A stretch of 5,573 bases of DNA from Alphaproteobacteria bacterium. Its GTDB lineage: Bacteria; Pseudomonadota; Alphaproteobacteria; RF32; CAG-977. Of this stretch, positions 1-5,306 are shown piece after piece (positions within the stretch are counted from its first letter, which is position 1; each line of letters opens with the position of its first letter). The notes beneath the pieces are model-generated. The model did no database searches and had not been told where the DNA came from. It saw only the letters and a program-made list of their open reading frames with translations. Made by a program: the position numbers and the translations under genes. Location: positions 1-5,573 of the forward strand of contig JAFVEJ010000137.1 in assembly GCA_017476085.1 (NCBI GenBank), read 5' to 3'.

Positions 1-258
1 CAGCTGTTGAAAAACGTGCGTCTGTCCGACCGCGCTTTGGCCAAAGCGGCTTTGAACAGCGAACCGGTCAAGATCGCGATCGACAAGACGGAGCGCGCTT
101 TGGGCGACAACGGCCGCCTGCTGATCCGTCCGTCCGGAACAGAACCTTTAATTCGTATTATGCTTGAAGGCGAAGACAGAGAACAGATCGCCGCGATGGC
201 GGAAGACATTGCGCAGGCTTTGATCGGCGAGGTCAAAGCGTTGGAAGCTCATTTGTAA
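1..258 (+). CDS. glmM: Phosphoglucosamine mutase, C-terminal fragment
   Basis: This is the last 85 codons of a gene whose start lies left of the window; the frame is open from base 1, so the TTG at position 7 is internal. GlmM converts glucosamine-6-phosphate to glucosamine-1-phosphate in the cytoplasm, on the route to UDP-GlcNAc for peptidoglycan and lipopolysaccharide. The visible part is domain 4 of the alpha-D-phosphohexomutase fold. It carries the phosphate-binding signature RPSGTEP (bases 127-147) within LLIRPSGTEPLIRIMLEG, followed by the usual short helix and an acidic tail. The sequence leading into it (LKNVR, GRLLIRPSGTEP) is of the GlmM rather than the phosphomannomutase type. The stop is 15 bp upstream of serC with no terminator between, so the two genes are probably cotranscribed. 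Confidence 0.9.
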   Translation, partial: QLLKNVRLSDRALAKAALNSEPVKIAIDKTERALGDNGRLLIRPSGTEPLIRIMLEGEDREQIAAMAEDIAQALIGEVKALEAHL

Positions 259-273
259 AAGAAGGATTTTGAA

Positions 274-1422
274 ATGCAGAAACCAGTTGAAAAACCGAAT
301 TGTCCGAACTTTTCTTCAGGGCCTTGCGCCAAGCGCCCGGGGTGGACGCCCGCCGTGTTGCGTACGGACGTTCTGGGGCGGTCGCACCGTTCCGTGTTGG
401 GGCGCTCCCGCCTGAAATTGGCGATCGATCTGATGAAAGAAGTTCTGCAAGTGCCGGAATCCTATCGCGTCGGCATTATGGCCGGTTCCGATACGGGCGC
501 GGTCGAAGCGGCTTTGTGGTCTTTGCTGGGGCCGAAAGGCGTCGATATGTTTTCTTGGGAAACGTTCGGCAAAGGGTGGGTGACCGATGTCGTCAAGCAG
601 CTGAAGCTCAATGATGTCCGCGTGTTTGACGCCCCCTACGGCGAACTGCCCGATTTGTCGCAGGCGGACAAGACGCGGGATATCGTTTTCGCATGGAACG
701 GCACGACGTCCGGCGTCTGCGCTCCGAACGGCGATTGGATCGCTTCCGACCGCGAAGGTTTGGTGATTTGCGACGCGACATCCGCCGCTTTTGCGATGGA
801 TTTGCCGTGGGACAAACTGGACGTCGTTACGTTTTCATGGCAGAAGGCTTTGGGCGGCGAAGCGGCGCACGGCGTTCTGATTCTCAGCCCGCGCGCGGTG
901 GAACGTTTGGAAAGCTACACGCCCGCTTGGCCGATGCCGAAAATCTTCCGTATGACGAACAACGGCAAGCTGAACGAAGGGATTTTCGTCGGCGACGTTA
1001 TCAACACGCCGTCGATGATGTGCGTGGAAGACGTGATCGACGCGTTGAACTGGGCCAAATCCGTCGGCGGTTTGGAAGGGATGATCGCACGATCAAAAGC
1101 CAGCTTTAAAGTGTTGGAAGACTTCGTCGCGAAATCCGACTGGGCGGAATTTTTGGCGAAAGACGCGTCCTATCGTTCGAATACATCCGTTTGTCTGTCA
1201 ATCAAAGCCGACTGGTTCAAAGTGAAATCCCCCGAAGAGCAGAAGGAAATCGTCAAAACAATGGTGAAACTGTTGGGCGACGAAGGCGTGGCGTTCGACT
1301 GCAACGCGTACAAGGACGCTCCGGCGGGACTGCGTTTTTGGTGCGGCGCGACAATCGAAGCCGACGATGTGAAAAAGCTCTGCCCATGGCTTGATTGGGC
1401 GTATGAACAGATCAAGGAATAG
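274..1422 (+). CDS. serC: Phosphoserine aminotransferase, alphaproteobacterial type
   Basis: SerC is a PLP enzyme that transfers the amino group of glutamate to 3-phosphohydroxypyruvate, the second step of serine synthesis; it also acts in pyridoxal phosphate synthesis in many bacteria. The 382-residue protein has the N-terminal NFSSGPCAKRPGW motif (about residues 12-24) and LGRSHRS (34-40). CDATSAA (166-172) holds the Asp that contacts the PLP pyridine nitrogen, and TFSWQKALGGEAAHG follows with the predicted Schiff-base Lys191. These features match the alphaproteobacterial SerC subfamily rather than the E. coli form. The ATG is preceded by GAAGGA (261-266) at 7 nt spacing. No serA follows; the gene ends at a strong terminator. 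The protein has 9 cysteines, unlike the mcc enzymes downstream. Other open frames inside it are shadows. Confidence 0.95.
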   Translation: MQKPVEKPNCPNFSSGPCAKRPGWTPAVLRTDVLGRSHRSVLGRSRLKLAIDLMKEVLQVPESYRVGIMAGSDTGAVEAALWSLLGPKGVDMFSWETFGKGWVTDVVKQLKLNDVRVFDAPYGELPDLSQADKTRDIVFAWNGTTSGVCAPNGDWIASDREGLVICDATSAAFAMDLPWDKLDVVTFSWQKALGGEAAHGVLILSPRAVERLESYTPAWPMPKIFRMTNNGKLNEGIFVGDVINTPSMMCVEDVIDALNWAKSVGGLEGMIARSKASFKVLEDFVAKSDWAEFLAKDASYRSNTSVCLSIKADWFKVKSPEEQKEIVKTMVKLLGDEGVAFDCNAYKDAPAGLRFWCGATIEADDVKKLCPWLDWAYEQIKE

Positions 1423-1425
1423 ATG

Positions 1426-1466
1426 AAAAAAAGCCTCTGTTGCAAAACGGAGGCTTTTTTGTTTTT
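1426..1466 (+). terminator. Intrinsic terminator of glmM-serC
   Basis: Four bases after the serC stop lies a hairpin: GCCTCTGTT (1433-1441) pairs with AACGGAGGC (1446-1454) through one G-T wobble, closing on a GCAA (GNRA-type) tetraloop (1442-1445). It is flanked by A7 on the left and T6, G, T5 on the right. The A and T runs extend the stem to about 15 bp. It isolates serC from the leader and operon downstream, so that operon needs its own promoter. Confidence 0.93.
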
Positions 1467-1570
1467 CCGATCATAAAACAATCGATGGTAAACGGTGCCG
1501 TTAAGAACGCCGAGCGAACAACCGGTATGAAAAAATATTACTATACACTACTAAATCGGTTGACATTAAA
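1467..1570. other. AT-rich intergenic DNA upstream of the leader promoter
   Basis: No gene is seen here. It contains a short inverted repeat AACGGTGCCGTT (1491-1502), a palindromic ACCGGT (1521-1526) and, at 1560-1565, an exact TTGACA that has no good -10 at 16-18 nt (CATGTA at 17 nt; TGTAAA at 19 nt). The TTGACA could be an alternative -35 or part of an activator or repressor site. Nothing more can be supported. Confidence 0.4.
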
Positions 1571-1599
1571 TTCACAGTGTGGCATGTAAAACGTATGAT
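1571..1599 (+). promoter_or_regulatory. Candidate sigma-70-type promoter of the leader and operon
   Basis: TTCACA (1571-1576) and TATGAT (1594-1599) each match the -35 and -10 consensus at 5 of 6 positions, with an optimal 17-nt spacer. Transcription would start about 6-9 nt after the -10, that is near A1605-A1607. That places the 5' end at or within a few bases of the leader-peptide ATG (1607). It is the best promoter match seen between the serC terminator and the first operon gene. An alternative is the TTGACA at 1560-1565 paired with a poorer -10. Confidence 0.6.
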
Positions 1600-1606
1600 T
1601 AAAGAT

Positions 1607-1684
1607 ATGGAAAACATTTTGATATTTTTAAGTGCCGCATGTTGTTGTAAAAAATGCGGACGGAAATGTTGTATATCATTATAA
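1607..1684 (+). CDS. Cysteine-rich leader peptide (putative attenuation uORF)
   Basis: This 25-codon reading frame encodes MENILIFLSAA, then CCCKKCGRKCC, then ISL and a TAA stop. Six of 25 residues are Cys (12, 13, 14, 17, 21, 22); the first three are consecutive TGT codons at 1640-1648. The frame lies in the 5' leader of an operon predicted to make cysteine and overlaps one arm each of the protector hairpin and the antiterminator, as in amino-acid attenuation leaders. No Shine-Dalgarno is visible (only AAAG at 1601-1604). The candidate promoter would begin the RNA at about the AUG, so translation may be leaderless, as reported for trpL of Sinorhizobium meliloti. An in-frame ATG at 1595 would add four residues but lies inside the proposed -10. 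The alternative, a tiny metal-binding Cys protein, is less favoured because of the adjoining terminator. Confidence 0.72.
   Translation: MENILIFLSAACCCKKCGRKCCISL
1635..1659 (+). promoter_or_regulatory. Protector hairpin (region 1:2 of the attenuator)
   Basis: CCGCAT (1635-1640) pairs perfectly with ATGCGG (1654-1659) across a 13-nt loop that holds most of the CCC codons of the leader peptide. The 3' arm is shared with the antiterminator (1656-1666), so the two cannot coexist. If this hairpin forms after a ribosome has passed, it blocks antitermination; a ribosome stalled at the first Cys codons would sit on its 5' arm. Confidence 0.6.
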
Positions 1685-1715
1685 AAACTTTATAATCCCG
1701 ATTTTTTCAGTCCGC
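1656..1715 (+). promoter_or_regulatory. Predicted antiterminator (region 2:3 of the attenuator)
   Basis: GCGGACGGAAA (1656-1666) is complementary to TTTCAGTCCGC (1705-1715) at 10 of 11 positions, with a single G-A mismatch. The helix encloses a small AU-only hairpin. Its 3' arm takes up bases 1709-1715 of the terminator's 5' arm, so forming it would disrupt the terminator and let RNA polymerase continue into the operon. Its 5' arm lies between the first and last Cys codon clusters of the leader peptide, so it can be exposed or masked by ribosome position. Predicted by eye; folding energies were not computed. Confidence 0.6.
1678..1696 (+). other. AU-only hairpin inside the antiterminator loop
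   Basis: ATTATAAA (1678-1685) pairs perfectly with TTTATAAT (1689-1696) around an AAC loop. It contains the leader-peptide stop codon (1682-1684) and would bring the two antiterminator arms closer together. The right arm includes TATAAT, which resembles a -10, but it has only a weak -35 (TTGTAT, 1669-1674). Confidence 0.45.
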
Positions 1716-1747
1716 TTGAAACGTATTTTATTCAAGCGGACTTTTTT
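1709..1747 (+). terminator. Intrinsic terminator / attenuator in the operon leader
   Basis: AGTCCGCTTGAA (1709-1720) and TTCAAGCGGACT (1731-1742) form a perfect 12-bp stem around a 10-nt loop, directly followed by a run of six T (1742-1747) and further T-rich sequence. It lies only 17 bp before the first operon gene, with no room for a full promoter after it. Transcription of the operon must therefore read through it, or start at a weak site just before it, which marks it as an attenuator rather than a gene-end terminator. The minus strand has no T run, so it works in one direction. Confidence 0.88.
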
Positions 1748-1764
1748 ATTTTATGAGCTAACAA

Positions 1765-2709
1765 ATGATTGAAAATAGAGAAAGTGTAACCGCTAAATTA
1801 TGCTCTTTTGCCCGAGCTTATCATTCCAGTTTCGAACACGATAGAATTTTTGACGACGGACTGGCTTTCGACATGATGGGACTTGATGAATTCGAATCAA
1901 TCGGGCGGTTGATCCAACATGACTTTAATTTTTTAAAGGAAAATTCTTATTACGGTTTTGACAGATCGGTCGTCGGTCCCGTTCTGACACGATACATTAT
2001 GCCGATACCCGTTTCCCGAATTGCTTTTGCCGAAGCGGAACTGGCTTCTTTTATCGCAGAAAACCCTGTTTGCCAATATGTGATTTGCGGGGCGGGTATG
2101 GATTCTTTTTCATTCAGAAATACTTATCGACATGTCCGCATTTTTGAAATCGATCACCCCGATACGCAAAAATACAAAAAAGAAAAAATACGTCAATTGG
2201 AATGGCATATTCCGGAAAACGTTACATTCGTTCCCGTCGATTTTTCAAAGGACGATATGGCGGAACGGTTGCTTGAAAACGGATTTGATCCGAAGTTGCC
2301 CGCGTTCTTTGCGGTGTTGGGCGTTTTATATTATTTGACGCCGGCGATATTTGAAGAAACGCTGAAAAAAATATCATCGATTTCCAAAACGTATACGGAA
2401 ATCGTATTTGACTTTCCTGATGAAACAACTTTTTCGCCTGAAGCGCCTTCGCGTGTTACGGAATTGGTTTCCATTACAAAAAAACTGGGCGAGGAAATGC
2501 AACACGGATATTCAACGGCGGAAATAAACCGCCTGTTAAACGGAAACGGGTTCGTTCCATGCGTTCATAAGACGCCGGAAGATATTCAGAAAATCTTTTT
2601 TTCAAACAGGACGGACGGCTTGTTTGCGTTTGAAAATGTTCATTTTGTTAAAGCCGGAAAGGGAAAAATCTATGAAAAAAATAGCAAGCTTTACCATCAA
2701 TCACGATAA
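1765..2709 (+). CDS. SAM-dependent methyltransferase, LCM/TcmP-like family
   Basis: The 314-residue protein resembles the leucine carboxyl methyltransferase / TcmP (PPM1-like) class I methyltransferases. The N-terminus has the family pattern SVTA...ARAYHS (7-21) and RIFDDGLA (27-34). SAM-binding motif I is GAGMDSFSFR (109-118), and the acidic strand FEIDHPDTQKYK follows with Glu128 and Asp130, expected to bind the SAM ribose. The substrate is unknown; family members act on polyketides, small acids and protein C-termini. As first gene of a luxS-mccB-mccA operon it would supply S-adenosylhomocysteine, a place held by YrrT in Bacillus or UbiG-like proteins in clostridia. The ATG has only a weak GAG (1755-1757) as ribosome site. 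The 3' end runs 38 nt into luxS, giving a short tail (about 15 residues) that may not be conserved. The gene is more AT-rich than serC. Confidence 0.85.
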   Translation: MIENRESVTAKLCSFARAYHSSFEHDRIFDDGLAFDMMGLDEFESIGRLIQHDFNFLKENSYYGFDRSVVGPVLTRYIMPIPVSRIAFAEAELASFIAENPVCQYVICGAGMDSFSFRNTYRHVRIFEIDHPDTQKYKKEKIRQLEWHIPENVTFVPVDFSKDDMAERLLENGFDPKLPAFFAVLGVLYYLTPAIFEETLKKISSISKTYTEIVFDFPDETTFSPEAPSRVTELVSITKKLGEEMQHGYSTAEINRLLNGNGFVPCVHKTPEDIQKIFFSNRTDGLFAFENVHFVKAGKGKIYEKNSKLYHQSR

Positions 2710-3133
2710 ATTGGAAAAAGGAATGTATGTGTCGCGTATCGACGGTGATGTCGTTACTTACGATTTGCGGATGAAAAAGCCCAATCGGGGCGATTATCTG
2801 TCAAACGGGGCTTTGCATACGTTCGAACATTTGTTTGCGACCTATGCGCGTAACAGTTCTTTTTCCGATAACGTCATTTATGTGGGGCCGATGGGGTGCC
2901 GGACGGGGTTTTATTTTTTGCTCCGTGACGAAGTATCCGCAAATGACGCATTAAATCTGGTGAAAGATTCTTTTCGTTTCATTGCCGGCTTTTCCGGCGA
3001 AATTCCGGGGGCGAAAAGGAGTGAATGCGGAAATTATCTTGAACACGATTTGGCGGGCGCAAAGGCGGTCGCCGAAGATATGTTGTCCGTTTTGAAAAAT
3101 TGGACGGTTTCAAAAATGAACTATGAGGAATAA
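2672..3133 (+). CDS. luxS: S-ribosylhomocysteine lyase (AI-2 synthase)
   Basis: LuxS cleaves S-ribosylhomocysteine to homocysteine and DPD, the AI-2 precursor, in the cytoplasm. The 153-residue protein is of normal family length. Its metal site is HTFEH (His49, Glu52 as base, His53) plus Cys119 in SECGNY; the catalytic Cys76 lies in GPMGCRTGFY. These are its only two cysteines, and both are functional. The ATG at 2672 is chosen because MKKIASFTINHDKLEKGMYVSR begins where LuxS proteins normally begin and a strong GGAAAGGGA (2656-2664) precedes it by 7 nt; an upstream in-frame ATG at 2624 lies inside the methyltransferase gene. The gene overlaps the methyltransferase by 38 nt and ends 4 bp before mccB. 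LuxS is uncommon in alphaproteobacteria, which mostly use S-adenosylhomocysteine hydrolase (AhcY), so transfer is likely. Confidence 0.96.
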   Translation: MKKIASFTINHDKLEKGMYVSRIDGDVVTYDLRMKKPNRGDYLSNGALHTFEHLFATYARNSSFSDNVIYVGPMGCRTGFYFLLRDEVSANDALNLVKDSFRFIAGFSGEIPGAKRSECGNYLEHDLAGAKAVAEDMLSVLKNWTVSKMNYEE

Positions 3134-3137
3134 GAAT

Positions 3138-4301
3138 ATGGCAAATTATCGGGATGTTTCATCCGCCGTCATTCACGGCGGCATATACGGAGATAAAACG
3201 ACGGGCGCGGTCAACGTTCCCGTTTATCAAACGTCGACTTACGAACAAAAAGGGTTGGGTGAAAATACGGGATGGGAATATTCCCGTACGGGAAATCCGA
3301 CCAGAGCCGCTTTGGAAGCTTTGATCGCCGAACTGGAAAACGGAAAGGCCGGATTTGCATTCGCTTCCGGATTGGCGGCGATTACGGCGGTTTTGATGTT
3401 GTTCAAATCCGGAGACAGGATTTTGATTTCAAGTAACGTCTACGGCGGAACGTTCCGCGTGTTGGACAAAGTTTTCAAACAGTTCGGATTGTCGTATTCG
3501 ATAGAGGACACGACTGACCTTGAAACGTTCGAATCCAAAATAACGCCGGAGGTCAAAGCCGTTTTGATTGAAAGTCCGGCAAATCCGTTGCTGACGGTTA
3601 CCGATTTGGGAAAAATATCCGAAATCGCAAAGAAAAAAGGGGCGTTGACCATCGTTGACAATACGTTTATGACGCCTTATCTGCAACGGCCGTTGGATCT
3701 GGGAGCGGACATCGTTGTTCACAGCGCGACAAAATATTTGGGCGGGCATAGCGATCTGGTCGCCGGTCTGGCTGTTGTAAAAGATACGGAAATCTCTGAA
3801 AAATTGGCGTTTTTGCAAAATGCCACGGGCGGCATTTTGGGACCGTTCGATTCGTTTTTGCTGATACGCGGAATTAAAACATTGGCTGTTCGAATGGATC
3901 GGCACGTCGCCAATGCGGAAAAAATCGCCGGTTTTTTACGAAACAATGATGCGGTTAAAAAAGTTTATTACCCCGGTTTGTCCGACGCGCAAGGTTATGC
4001 CGTGAATAAAAAACAGGCAAAAAACGGCGGGGCGATGATTTCTTTCGAATTAAAGGAAAACTATGACATCAAGGTGTTTTTCAAATCCGTCCGTCTGATT
4101 GCTTTGGCGGAAAGTCTGGGCGGCGTCGAATCGCTGGTTTGCCATCCGGCGACGATGACGCATGCGTCCATTCCGTATGAAGTCCGTCAAAAAATCGGTA
4201 TTACGGACGGATTGATCCGTCTTTCTGTCGGGATAGAAAATGCTGACGATTTGATAAATGATTTGGCTCAAGCCATTCTGAAAAGCGAGGTCGGGAAATG
4301 A
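3138..4301 (+). CDS. mccB: Cystathionine gamma-lyase type PLP enzyme (Cys/Met metabolism family)
   Basis: This is a 387-residue fold-type I PLP enzyme of the Cys/Met metabolism family. Visible motifs are YSRTGNPTR (48-56), FASGLAAI (75-82), Tyr102 in NVYGGT, Asp174 in VDNTF (pyridine nitrogen contact) and HSATKYLGGHSD (195-206) with Schiff-base Lys199; SLGGVESL precedes its single Cys335. Between luxS and a CBS-type mccA it most likely cleaves cystathionine to cysteine, 2-oxobutyrate and ammonia; cystathionine gamma-synthase (MetB) and homocysteine lyase activities occur in the same family and cannot be excluded by sequence alone. The start at 3138 has GAGGAA (3125-3130) at 7 nt spacing; an ATG at 3123 lies in that ribosome site and inside luxS. 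The stop overlaps the mccA start in ATGA. Confidence 0.9.
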   Translation: MANYRDVSSAVIHGGIYGDKTTGAVNVPVYQTSTYEQKGLGENTGWEYSRTGNPTRAALEALIAELENGKAGFAFASGLAAITAVLMLFKSGDRILISSNVYGGTFRVLDKVFKQFGLSYSIEDTTDLETFESKITPEVKAVLIESPANPLLTVTDLGKISEIAKKKGALTIVDNTFMTPYLQRPLDLGADIVVHSATKYLGGHSDLVAGLAVVKDTEISEKLAFLQNATGGILGPFDSFLLIRGIKTLAVRMDRHVANAEKIAGFLRNNDAVKKVYYPGLSDAQGYAVNKKQAKNGGAMISFELKENYDIKVFFKSVRLIALAESLGGVESLVCHPATMTHASIPYEVRQKIGITDGLIRLSVGIENADDLINDLAQAILKSEVGK

Positions 4302-5209
4302 CAGTTTATAACTCGATGCAGGATTTGATAGGCAACACCCCTTTAGTGAAAATGAACCATTTGGATTTGCCGGAAGGCATAGAGCTGTTTGCCAAGCTTG
4401 AGTTGTTGAATCCGGCGGGCAGTGTGAAAGACAGAACGGGGAAGTGGATGATCGATGATGCCGAACGGCGCGGGGAACTTCGTCCCGGAGGAACAATCAT
4501 AGAAGGAACGGCAGGAAACACGGGACTTGGTATCGCCTTTGCCGCGTTGAACCGCGGGTATCGAGTGATCTTTGTCGTGCCGACGAAATTTTCACAGGAA
4601 AAACAGGTTTTGATGCGCGCTTTGGGGGCGGAAATCGTCAATACTCCGCGCGAGGAGGGAATGCTCGGCGCAACGCGCAAAGCCGAAGAATTGAGGAACG
4701 GAATTTCCGGAGCGGTATCGTTGAAGCAATTCGAAAATCCGGCCAATCCGCAAGCTCACTATGATACGACAGGGCCTGAAATCTGGCGCGATCTGGACGG
4801 CAAAATCGATTATTTCGTCGCCGGTGCCGGCAGTGGCGGAACATATACGGGGGCTATCCGGTATTTAAAGGAACAAAATTCTGAAATTGTGGGTGTTTTG
4901 GCAGATCCCGTCGGTTCCACGATGGGCGGTGGAGAACACGGCGATTATAATATCGAAGGGATAGGAAACGATTTTATCGCTAAAACGATGGATATGCGTT
5001 TGGTGGATAAAGTGATTAAAGTAACCGATGACGACGCTTTTTCCGGTTCCCGTCTTCTGGCGAAAAAGGAGGGGATTTTCGCCGGTTCTTCATCCGGTGC
5101 GGCTTTGTCTGTCGTCTTTAAGCTGATCAATGACGGTGCAAGGGGACGGATCGTTGTCGTTTTCCCCGACCGCGGAGACAGATATTTCAGTAAAAACCTT
5201 TATGCGTAA
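4298..5209 (+). CDS. mccA: Cystathionine beta-synthase / O-acetylserine sulfhydrylase type enzyme
   Basis: This 303-residue fold-type II PLP enzyme belongs to the CysK/CBS family. Lys44 in NPAGSVKDR is the predicted Schiff base, EGTAGNTG (69-76) is the substrate and PLP loop, GAGSGGT (176-182) binds the PLP phosphate and GSSSG (263-267) contacts the pyridine ring. It lacks C-terminal Bateman (CBS) domains. From memory, VVPTKFSQEKQVLMRALGA and the C-terminal DRGDRYFSKNLY resemble the Helicobacter pylori protein encoded with mccB and luxS, so the likely reaction is serine or O-acetylserine plus homocysteine to cystathionine; ordinary cysteine synthase activity is the alternative. The protein contains no cysteine. 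GAGG (4287-4290) lies 7 nt before the ATG, which overlaps the mccB stop and suggests translational coupling. It is the last gene of the operon. Confidence 0.9.
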   Translation: MTVYNSMQDLIGNTPLVKMNHLDLPEGIELFAKLELLNPAGSVKDRTGKWMIDDAERRGELRPGGTIIEGTAGNTGLGIAFAALNRGYRVIFVVPTKFSQEKQVLMRALGAEIVNTPREEGMLGATRKAEELRNGISGAVSLKQFENPANPQAHYDTTGPEIWRDLDGKIDYFVAGAGSGGTYTGAIRYLKEQNSEIVGVLADPVGSTMGGGEHGDYNIEGIGNDFIAKTMDMRLVDKVIKVTDDDAFSGSRLLAKKEGIFAGSSSGAALSVVFKLINDGARGRIVVVFPDRGDRYFSKNLYA

Positions 5210-5254
5210 GAAATCCGATTTGCAGGATTTTCAATCCGTGACATTCCCCGATAC

Positions 5255-5289
5255 AAAAAACCGTCCGAAAACATCGGACGGCTTTTTTT
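5255..5289. terminator. Bidirectional terminator between mccA and rpmB
   Basis: CCGTCCGA (5261-5268) pairs perfectly with TCGGACGG (5274-5281) around a 5-nt loop. A6 lies on the left and T7 on the right after one C, so U-tracts follow the hairpin in both directions. It serves mccA on the + strand and the convergent rpmB on the - strand. Just after the mccA stop there is also a weaker repeat, AAATCC (5211-5216) with GGATTT (5225-5230), of no clear role. Confidence 0.92.
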
Positions 5290-5306
5290 CTTATTCGTGG
5301 AAACGA

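Noticed and set aside
1491..1502. Inverted repeat AACGGTGCCGTT as a regulator binding site
   Set aside because: Only a single short copy, about 70 bp upstream of the proposed promoter, with no known motif; it could be chance.
1595..1606. Upstream ATG (1595) as start of the leader peptide
   Set aside because: It lies inside the best -10 element and has no Shine-Dalgarno. It remains possible if transcription starts from the TTGACA at 1560.
1654..1695. Alternative leader reading frame (13 codons, MRTEMLYIIIKTL)
   Set aside because: It has no ribosome site and no Cys, and its composition has no link to the operon, unlike the overlapping Cys-rich frame.
1669..1696. TTGTAT-N16-TATAAT as the main operon promoter
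   Set aside because: The -10 is perfect, but the -35 matches only in TTG and transcription would start a few bases before the terminator hairpin. The TATAAT is one arm of an AU hairpin and lies within the leader. A minor role cannot be excluded.
1600..1764. A known SAM, SAH or T-box type riboswitch in the leader
   Set aside because: Expected for a methyl-cycle operon, but I see no S-box core, no SAH aptamer pattern, no SAM-II-like pseudoknot and no T-box motif. The Cys-rich reading frame explains the structure better.
2624..2671. Longer LuxS start at 2624
   Set aside because: It adds 16 residues not expected in LuxS and lies in the methyltransferase coding region; the ATG at 2672 has a strong ribosome site.
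3123..3137. MccB start at the ATG at 3123
   Set aside because: This ATG is part of the GAGGAA ribosome site region and overlaps the luxS end; the ATG at 3138 has correct spacing.
3429..3946. Long minus-strand open frames inside mccB, and similar ones in serC and mccA
   Set aside because: They are antisense to well-supported enzymes, resemble no known family and have no ribosome sites; they are shadows of codon bias.
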